A model generated the notes under the pieces. It searched no databases. It was not told the origin of the DNA and was given only the letters and a program-made list of their open reading frames with translations. A stretch of DNA of 7,534 bases. Source: Alphaproteobacteria bacterium (GTDB lineage Bacteria; Pseudomonadota; Alphaproteobacteria; Micavibrionales; CSBR16-224). Location: assembly GCA_007116755.1 (NCBI GenBank), contig SKHU01000032.1:1-7534 (forward strand). The letters are read 5' to 3'. A program made the position numbers and the translations under genes. Below are positions 6,301 to 7,534 of this stretch, piece after piece (within the stretch, counting starts at the first letter, position 1; the number at the start of each line of letters is the position of its first letter).

Positions 6301-6597
6301 GCGATCAATGCAACGGGTTTCGGTTTGACCTTTGGTGTGCATACGCGTGTTGAACATACGATGCGCCAGCTGACGGCGCGGGTGAATGCCGGAAATTGCT
6401 ACGTCAACCGTTCGATGATCGGCGCTGTTGTCGGCGTACAGCCTTTCGGCGGACAGGGGCTTTCGGGCACCGGACCGAAGGCGGGCGGGCCGCATTATCT
6501 GCTGCGCTATCTGACGGAAAAAACACTGACGGTGGACACCACGGCGTCAGGCGGCAATGCAACGCTGGTCTCGCTGTCGGAAGGCGATGAGGAATAG
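3319..6597 (+). CDS. putA: Bifunctional proline dehydrogenase / L-glutamate gamma-semialdehyde dehydrogenase
   Basis: Converts proline to glutamate in two steps: an FAD barrel oxidises proline to pyrroline-5-carboxylate and passes electrons to membrane quinone, then an NAD-dependent aldehyde dehydrogenase oxidises the semialdehyde. At 1092 residues it is a short PutA: helical arm (about 35-190), barrel (about 190-525), dehydrogenase (about 590-1070), and an end at TVDTTASGGNATL typical of the minimal form. There is no ribbon-helix-helix domain, so it should not repress its own gene. Barrel residues visible: Lys277 (SVKLSALHPRY), Asp318 (TVDAEEADRLE), Arg387 and Tyr393 (RLVKGAYWDSEIK), Tyr493, Tyr505, Arg508, Arg509, Glu512 (LVRRLLENG). 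Dehydrogenase residues: Asn741 (PWNFPL), Glu842 (IAETGGQN), catalytic Cys876 (GQRCSALR), Glu973 (EEHFGP). Two oddities: a tandem KAGQG-type repeat at residues 6-20, and Gly767 where the family usually has Glu in KPAEQT. nadD follows after 8 bases. Confidence 0.98.
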   Translation: MQTQRKAGQGKTGQGKAGQGNLEAVVAPLTGDGMEEMRGLYHADETEMLKQLVEAASLPEASKRRIRDFAADLVHNVRASRKRFGGLDTFLQQFGLNTQEGIALMCLAEALLRIPDSNTADKLIRDKMGSADWNKHVGTGDDIFVNASTWALMLTGKVIGNFTEDGDKKNTTAADVLGGMVSRLGEPVVRQAMLHAMKILGRQFVMGRTIGEAIKRAKKEEALGYRYSYDMLGEGARTRADARRYFEVYKKAVENIGESVAGRDGNSPVTTPGISVKLSALHPRYSYAQRHICVPELTEMLKELSLLAARYKIGLTVDAEEADRLEISLEIFARVYLDEEIAQTGWTGLGLAVQAYQKRADAVINWLAELVKEGRNILGNTRPLMLRLVKGAYWDSEIKHAQEEGLHGYPVFTRKHATDVSYLACAQKLLQNRDLFYSQFATHNAHTVATVLEMAGEDKTGFEFQRLHGMGEPLYHQIVGLAGENGKYPVRIYAPVGIHEDLLPYLVRRLLENGANSSFVNRLQDDSVPVTEIVRDPVDYTKSVDCKPHPKIPFPADLYGAERRNSEGVETSDTVEMQKLLDGMAAFGGMSYIAAPVIGGEVRQEKKRARDVTNPSDRADVVGTLTEATEEDMKNALEVTKTFFPAWRDTPAEERAACLMRMADLMERHRDELLMLCCREAGKTIPDGIAEIREAVDFCRYYAVEAQKRCGAPIDLPGPTGERNQLQLQGRGVFLCISPWNFPLAIFIGQVTAALAAGNCVIAKPAGQTTLIAARAVELLYESGIPKQALAFVPGPGRLMGDVLVASPDIGGVAVTGSTATAWTINRTLAARKAPIVPLIAETGGQNAMIVDSSALPEQVVDDVIISAFQSAGQRCSALRVLFLQEEVADKIITMLDGAVQELVLGDPSRLSTDIGPVIDDAARDALQAHIEEMEKTAKLLTRTPLSADLAKQGSFLAPCAFEIKDLSVLEEEHFGPILHVIRYKSRDLDKVVDAINATGFGLTFGVHTRVEHTMRQLTARVNAGNCYVNRSMIGAVVGVQPFGGQGLSGTGPKAGGPHYLLRYLTEKTLTVDTTASGGNATLVSLSEGDEE
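3334..3378 (+). repeat. Three 15-base tandem repeats in the 5' end of putA
   Basis: Three imperfect head-to-tail 15-base units (3334-3348, 3349-3363, 3364-3378), each close to AAAGCAGGGCAGGGT, encode KAGQG, KTGQG, KAGQG. The unit is a multiple of three, so copy-number change would keep the frame. The segment precedes the conserved PutA arm and is probably disordered and basic. Confidence 0.9.
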
Positions 6598-6605
6598 GGA
6601 AAGCC

Positions 6606-7241
6606 ATGGCAGCAGCTCTGAAAGATTATGCCGTGCGCTGGAAGGGGAAGTCGGTCGGGCTGCTCGGCGGCTCGTTCAATCCCGCGCATGACGGGCATCT
6701 GCATATCAGCCGCGAGGCGCTGGAGCGGCTCGGTCTTGATGCGGTCTGGTGGATGGTCAGCCCGCAAAACCCGCTGAAACCCGTTGAAGGCATGGCACCC
6801 TTTGAAGAACGGCTGCAATCGGCGGAGGAGATGACGCAGGATTTCCCCAATATTCTTCCTGTGACGATCGAAAAGGAAATCGGCAGTCGCTACACCTCCG
6901 AAACGCTGAAAATTTTGTGTGAAGCAATGCCCAAGACGCGCTTTGTCTGGCTGATGGGGGCGGATAATCTGCTGCAGATTCATCAATGGGAAAACTGGCA
7001 AAGCATTTTTCATACCATGCCGGTTGCGGTGCTTGACCGTCCGCCGGCCGGACAGTCCGACCGGCCGTGTCCGGCTGCGGAAGCTTTTACGGATGGACGT
7101 ATCCCCGAACAGAATGCCGCCGATCTTGCAGGGATGAAGCCGCCCTGCTGGACGGTGCTGCATATTCCGCTGCATCCGCTTTCGGCAACAGAAATCCGCA
7201 AGCAGCGTCTGCGCGGGGAAAGCGGCGCGGCGAAATCCTGA
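6606..7241 (+). CDS. nadD: Nicotinate-nucleotide adenylyltransferase
   Basis: Joins nicotinate mononucleotide with ATP to give deamido-NAD and pyrophosphate, the step before NAD synthetase, in the cytosol. The 211 residues match the usual family length. Near the N-terminus is the nucleotidyltransferase loop GLLGGSFNPAHDGH (18-31) with the H-x-G-H signature (His28, Gly30, His31). In the middle is WLMGADNLLQIHQWENW, the family's GADN segment, and near the end LSATEIR (192-198) is the form of the ISSTxIR phosphate-binding motif. The SFNPAH version of the loop is typical of alphaproteobacteria. The start is ATG at 6606 with AGGGA (6596-6600) five bases before it, overlapping the putA stop codon, so the gene is probably co-transcribed and perhaps translationally coupled with putA. 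The usual partner rsfS is not downstream; a tRNA is. No convincing terminator follows the stop codon. Confidence 0.97.
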   Translation: MAAALKDYAVRWKGKSVGLLGGSFNPAHDGHLHISREALERLGLDAVWWMVSPQNPLKPVEGMAPFEERLQSAEEMTQDFPNILPVTIEKEIGSRYTSETLKILCEAMPKTRFVWLMGADNLLQIHQWENWQSIFHTMPVAVLDRPPAGQSDRPCPAAEAFTDGRIPEQNAADLAGMKPPCWTVLHIPLHPLSATEIRKQRLRGESGAAKS

Positions 7242-7257
7242 AAAACATAAAAAATAC

Positions 7258-7286
7258 TTGCAGTTTCCGGAAAGTTTCGGTATTTT
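7258..7286 (+). promoter_or_regulatory. Candidate promoter for tRNA-Arg
   Basis: TTGCAG (7258-7263, within ACTTGCAG) is followed by 17 bases and TATTTT (7281-7286), ending 13 bases before the mature tRNA 5' end. The spacer holds the palindrome TTTCCGGAAA (7264-7273). Matches to consensus are moderate, but the spacing and position fit a tRNA promoter. Confidence 0.5.
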
Positions 7287-7299
7287 TCGACTCTGTTGC

Positions 7300-7376
7300 G
7301 CGCCCGTAGCTCAGTTGGATAGAGCGCATGGCTACGAACCATGAGGTCGGAGGTTCGAATCCTTCCGGGCGCGCCA
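7300..7376 (+). tRNA. tRNA-Arg, anticodon ACG
   Basis: A complete 77-base cloverleaf with encoded CCA (7374-7376). Acceptor stem GCGCCCG (7300-7306) pairs with CGGGCGC (7366-7372), discriminator G7373. D arm GCTC / GAGC with loop AGTTGGATA, which carries the A20 used for arginine identity. Anticodon stem CATGG / CCATG with loop CTACGAA, anticodon ACG at 7334-7336. Variable loop AGGTC. T arm GGAGG / CCTTC (one G-T pair) with loop TTCGAAT. ACG is normally edited to ICG by TadA, so it would read CGU, CGC and CGA. Confidence 0.98.
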
Positions 7377-7433
7377 TTGAAATAGGGCTGTTTAATTTGT
7401 TGACTAGATTTTTAAGTTTTATTGGATATTGAA

Positions 7434-7534
7434 ATGGAAGAATCAGTCTCAGGTATTGGCTATTATTTACCATATATTTTAGTCGTTGTATTAACAGCTA
7501 TTCCTGCAAATATTTTGTTAGAGCGCACGGGCAA
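7434..7534 (+). CDS. Start of a putative small membrane protein, cut by window end
   Basis: An open frame from ATG at 7434 runs to the window edge: 33 complete codons and no stop. After a short acidic start (MEESVSG), residues 8-29 are strongly hydrophobic (GIGYYLPYILVVVLTAIPAN) and are followed by charged LLERTG, the pattern of a first membrane helix with a cytoplasmic turn. Codons are much more A/T-rich than in putA or nadD. GGA at 7424-7426 is a weak ribosome site seven bases upstream; an in-frame TTG at 7422 is an alternative start. I cannot assign a family from so little sequence. Confidence 0.5.
   Translation, partial: MEESVSGIGYYLPYILVVVLTAIPANILLERTG

Noticed and set aside
4231..6495. 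A 754-codon open frame on the - strand inside putA.
   Set aside because: It is antisense to a certain gene with every catalytic motif in place. Its translation is Arg/His/Gln-rich with no recognisable domain, the usual shadow of a G+C-leaning coding strand.
7087..7473. A - strand frame whose product contains RPEGFEPPTSWFVAMRS.
   Set aside because: This is the well-known false protein made by translating the reverse strand of a tRNA-Arg gene; the tRNA at 7300-7376 explains it fully.

Overview
The window is most likely chromosomal DNA from an alphaproteobacterium. The clues are NadD with the GGSFNPAH-type nucleotide-binding loop, a short two-domain PutA without the ribbon-helix-helix domain of enteric PutA, tRNA-Arg(ACG) with an encoded CCA, and promoters with a CTTGCA-like -35 ahead of the first gene and the tRNA. 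The genus cannot be named from the sequence alone. All confident genes lie on the + strand.

Layout. (1) Bases 1-376 are an AT-rich leader with a plausible promoter, a spaced inverted repeat and no gene I can defend. (2) Bases 377-1813 encode a 478-residue CbbX/SpoVK-type AAA+ ATPase with all catalytic motifs and a Pro/Gly-rich linker near its N-terminus; a strong intrinsic terminator closes this unit. (3) A second unit, with its own TTGACA-N17-TACTAT promoter, carries two small genes (2011-2544 and 2597-3187). By motif alignment both are shortened, degenerate relatives of the AAA+ core next door. Both lack the Walker A P-loop, Arg finger and sensor-2 lid, yet keep the Y-x-G pore loop and a Walker-B-like strand ending in Glu-Glu. 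A terminator with a GCGA tetraloop follows. (4) A near-consensus promoter (TTGTCA-N17-TATATT), touching that terminator's T-tract, starts putA (3319-6597), encoding bifunctional proline dehydrogenase / glutamate-semialdehyde dehydrogenase. Eight bases later comes nadD (6606-7241), encoding nicotinate-nucleotide adenylyltransferase. (5) tRNA-Arg(ACG) follows with its own promoter, then AT-rich DNA holding the start of a hydrophobic protein that runs off the window.

How the genes may work together. putA and nadD look like one transcription unit joining an NAD-consuming catabolic enzyme to a step of NAD synthesis. The most interesting part is the AAA+ cluster: one complete motor beside two tandem nucleotide-binding-dead mini-paralogues. 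This suggests a regulated or hetero-oligomeric CbbX-like machine, not a Rubisco activase, since no Rubisco gene is in the window. That role is inference; the motif losses and retentions are read directly.
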